From positions 186,001 to 250,000 of the forward strand of contig CAYJMS010000003.1 of the NCBI GenBank assembly GCA_964371615.1: a stretch of DNA of 64,000 nt, written 5' to 3'. The notes under the pieces were generated by a model, which had not been told where the DNA came from, ran no database searches, and saw only the letters and a program-made list of their open reading frames with translations. Positions 61,950-64,000 of this stretch are shown here, piece by piece; within the stretch, counting starts at the first letter, position 1; the number at the start of each line of letters is the position of its first letter. The position numbers and the translations under genes were made by a program. This DNA comes from SpSt-333 sp964371615. Its GTDB lineage: Bacteria; Bacteroidota; Ignavibacteria; UBA10030; UBA8401.

Positions 61950-62489
61950 ATGAAAACTCGATTCGGCATTCTTGGACTTGCATTGCTAGCCTCGCTTTCA
62001 GCATCAGTCCTAGCGCAACAGCCTGCCGATTTCATGCTGCTGTCGGCGACTGACAGCAACACGTTTGTATTAAGCGGGGCGAAAGGCAAATATGTTGCAC
62101 TTCACTTTTTGTTAAAAACGGAATGTCCGTTCTGTCTGCGCCACACACACGAGTATATGAGTAAGGCGGATTCACTGCCAGGAGTACTTCAGGTGTTTAT
62201 CAAGCCGGATTCGGAGGGCGAAATTGAGGAGTGGGCAGAAAAACTGCCGGACGATCAGCCCGCCGTTTTTCCCGTCTATCGAGATCCCGAAGCGCAATTG
62301 GCGGAATTGTTCGATATCCCTGACGGTTATTATTTTCACGGACAATCGGTTCACTATCCTGCGCTGGTGTTAATCGGGCCAGACGGCAAAGAGGTGTTTC
62401 GGTATGTCGGTAAAAACAACACCGACCGATTTTCGTTTGAACGCCTTTCGATCAAAGTCAAAGATCTCACGCAGACAAATCCCCGGTAG
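61950..62489 (+). CDS. Exported thioredoxin/redoxin-fold protein
   Basis: A 179-residue protein with a signal peptide (about 1-22). The redoxin active site is KTECPFCLRHTHEY (Cys-x-x-Cys), followed by VYRDPEAQLAELFDIPDGY and LVLIGPDGKEVFRYVGKNN. It resembles AhpC/TSA-like periplasmic proteins that reduce disulfides or peroxides. The neighbours do not reveal the electron donor. Confidence 0.8.
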   Translation: MKTRFGILGLALLASLSASVLAQQPADFMLLSATDSNTFVLSGAKGKYVALHFLLKTECPFCLRHTHEYMSKADSLPGVLQVFIKPDSEGEIEEWAEKLPDDQPAVFPVYRDPEAQLAELFDIPDGYYFHGQSVHYPALVLIGPDGKEVFRYVGKNNTDRFSFERLSIKVKDLTQTNPR

Positions 62490-62506
62490 AATAACTGCAT
62501 CTAAAA

Positions 62507-63493
62507 ATGAATCCTTTAACCCAGTATACAATGAACGCCGCCGTCCATACACGCTACGGTCCTCCGGAAGTTGTCACTATTCGGCAGATTCCCCGGCCGG
62601 AACCGAAAGCGGATGAGATATTGATCAGGGTGTTTGCGACCACGGTCAATCGGACCGATTGCGGTTTTCGCAGTGCGGAGTATTTCATCAGCCGGTTCTT
62701 CAGCGGGCTCTTTCGTCCGAAGTTTACCACGCTCGGATGCGAATTTGCCGGTGAGATCGCGGCGGTCGGTAGCGCGGTAAAGAATTTTTCGCCAGGACAG
62801 AAGGTTGTCGGCTTTAACGATATTCGGTTCGGCGGACATGCGGAGTACATGACGGTGAATCATAACGGTGCAATCGGAATGATGCCGACTTCGCTGACGT
62901 ATGAAGAGGCGGCGCCGATGCTGGAAGGATCTCACTATGCCTTGTGCGACATTCGAGCGGCAGGAATTGCTCCCGGACAGCGATGGCTGATCAACGGCGG
63001 AACCGGCGCAATCGGCTCCGCGGCGGTGCAGTTGTGCGCTTATTTTGGAGCGGAGGTGACTGCAGTGTGCGGTACGGCGCATTTGGATTTGGTTCGTTCG
63101 TTGGGGGCGAACCGGGTGATTGATTACACAAAAGAAGATTTCACGCAAAGCAGCGTAGAATACGATGTCGTTTTTGACGCAGTCGGTAAAAGTTCGTTCG
63201 GCCGCTGCTCGCGGATCTTGAAATCGCAAGGCATCTATATGTCCACCGAACTTGGTCCTCGGTTCGAGAATCCATTTCTTGCGATAAAAAGTAAATTTAC
63301 TTCAGGAAAAAAAGTCCTCTTTCCTCTTCCCACCATTTCAAAAGAAGATGTCGCATTTATAATTTCGCTTGTTGAAATCGGAAAATTCAAGCCGGTGATC
63401 GACCGGATGTATCCATTAGACCGGATCGTCGAGGCGTACAGATATGTGGAGGGCGGACAGAAGATCGGCAATGTTGTAATCCGTATGGAATAA
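62507..63493 (+). CDS. NAD(P)-dependent medium-chain dehydrogenase/reductase (quinone oxidoreductase type)
   Basis: A 328-residue protein. An N-terminal GroES-like part includes GCEFAGEIAAVGSAVKNFSPGQKVVGF, and the Rossmann motif is NGGTGAIGSAAVQLCAYFGA. The usual zinc ligands of alcohol dehydrogenases are not obvious, so the zinc-free quinone-reductase branch is likely. A second in-frame ATG is at 62531 (MNAAVHTRYG). It probably reduces quinones or enones. Confidence 0.87.
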   Translation: MNPLTQYTMNAAVHTRYGPPEVVTIRQIPRPEPKADEILIRVFATTVNRTDCGFRSAEYFISRFFSGLFRPKFTTLGCEFAGEIAAVGSAVKNFSPGQKVVGFNDIRFGGHAEYMTVNHNGAIGMMPTSLTYEEAAPMLEGSHYALCDIRAAGIAPGQRWLINGGTGAIGSAAVQLCAYFGAEVTAVCGTAHLDLVRSLGANRVIDYTKEDFTQSSVEYDVVFDAVGKSSFGRCSRILKSQGIYMSTELGPRFENPFLAIKSKFTSGKKVLFPLPTISKEDVAFIISLVEIGKFKPVIDRMYPLDRIVEAYRYVEGGQKIGNVVIRME

Positions 63494-63625
63494 AACAGAG
63501 AAGCAGATCGTTGCCCTGCCGATTGTATTTCACGGTTTTTCTCTCTACGTTTAAAGCGGCCGGTACTGTATTCCACACCGTCCACCTATCATCGATCAGC
63601 TGTTCACATCAACACGTCGAAATCC

Positions 63626-64000
63626 ATGAACACACTACAGAGACAATCCTTTCTGATATTTTGCTGTGTTTTTTCCACATTTTTTATTCACGCACAAACC
63701 GTCGTCACGGGTGCCGAACGGACAACCGAGTATCTTTCCTATCTTAAGGGCAAACGCATCGGTGTTGTCGCCAATCAGACGACGATTATCGGCCGCATGC
63801 ATTTGGTTGATTCGCTGCTCGCTCTCGATGTCAACATCGTCAAGATATTTGTTCCCGAACATGGATTCCGCGGGGACGAAGATGCGGGGGCGGTTATTGC
63901 AAACGAAAAGGATCCCTCTGCCGGTATTCCGATTATCTCGCTGTACCGTTCCGACACGCAGACAGAACGGAATAAGCCGACGCCGGAGGATCTCTCCGGA
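63626..64000 (+). CDS. NamZ-like (DUF1343) exo-beta-N-acetylmuramidase, N-terminal part
   Basis: The gene runs off the right edge after 125 codons. It starts with a signal peptide (about residues 5-25) and the DUF1343 entry: GKRIGVVANQTTIIGRMHLVDSL, then KIFVPEHGFRGDEDAGAVI and IPIISLYRS...NKPTPEDLSG, as in NamZ, which removes N-acetylmuramic acid from the end of muropeptides. About two thirds of the protein lies outside the window. The upstream gap shows no terminator. Confidence 0.88.
   Translation, partial: MNTLQRQSFLIFCCVFSTFFIHAQTVVTGAERTTEYLSYLKGKRIGVVANQTTIIGRMHLVDSLLALDVNIVKIFVPEHGFRGDEDAGAVIANEKDPSAGIPIISLYRSDTQTERNKPTPEDLSG

Noticed and set aside
1..64000. CRISPR arrays, prophage or integrative element
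   Set aside because: No regularly spaced repeats, cas genes, integrase, capsid or terminase genes were seen. Short repeats found are isolated.

Overview
The window reads as one contiguous piece of chromosome from a member of the Bacteroidota/Chlorobi side of the FCB group, most likely Ignavibacteria or a close relative. The main reason is three secreted proteins carrying the NYPNPFNPST-type sorting or FlgD-like domain that is abundant in such genomes. A CarboxypepD-TonB-dependent receptor, several SpII lipoproteins, base composition near 50 % GC and the gene order yicC-gmk-rpoZ-coaBC-udg-dnaB agree with this. Phylum-level placement is an inference; no rRNA or tRNA gene was seen.

Layout. 1-3.2 kb: end of an SdpI-like membrane protein, Nudix hydrolase, SMP-30 propeller, Fes-type esterase and the C-terminal remnant of an M24 peptidase. 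3.4-4.5 kb: LamG lipoprotein on the minus strand. 4.5-10.6 kb: a two-module arsenic island. Module 1 is arsR, a 23-residue Cys-rich peptide gene not previously apparent as an ORF, arsM, arsC and acr3. Module 2 is a second arsR, a small thioredoxin, a DUF318/ArsP-type permease, a second small thioredoxin, a secreted thioredoxin and a CcdA-like membrane protein. Each module has its own operator palindrome. 10.7-14.6 kb: amidase lipoprotein, typA, membrane-anchored AraC regulator. 14.6-21.9 kb: two palindromic MITE-like elements around a TonB receptor, then a secreted C39-like protein, an exported glutamate-racemase homologue and a CopD-like protein. 22-24.2 kb: two minus-strand genes. 24.5-29.9 kb: the housekeeping operon yicC-gmk-rpoZ-coaBC-udg-dnaB. 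29.9-33.7 kb: two exported proteins, an SpoIIE phosphatase and a CPBP protease. 33.8-35.7 kb: persulfide dioxygenase-rhodanese plus TauE exporter. 35.8-53.9 kb: metabolic and accessory genes, including a beta-helix protein, an M19 dipeptidase with an internal sorting domain, transporters and a class A beta-lactamase. 54-64 kb: a T9SS-type FG-GAP protein inside inverted repeats, a run of small DUF1801/DUF2200/VOC/DoxX/DinB genes, an ABC exporter and, at the edge, the start of a NamZ-like muramidase.

How the genes work together. The arsenic island can reduce arsenate (ArsC, needs thioredoxin), expel arsenite (Acr3) and methylate it (ArsM). Module 2 plausibly supplies an efflux permease and a reductant relay across the membrane for methylated or thiol-bound arsenic. 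The MBL-rhodanese and TauE pair fits sulfane-sulfur oxidation followed by sulfite export. Several scattered exported enzymes act on peptidoglycan or its fragments (amidase, DUF1460, NlpC/P60-like, NamZ-like, exported MurI-like), which suggests muropeptide scavenging.

The most notable items are the Cys-rich mini-gene whose CC...CC pattern mirrors the N-terminus of the adjacent ArsM, the paired identical ArsR operators (one overlapping a promoter with almost no leader), the exported MurI homologue, and the dipeptidase with a sorting domain inside its N-terminal region.
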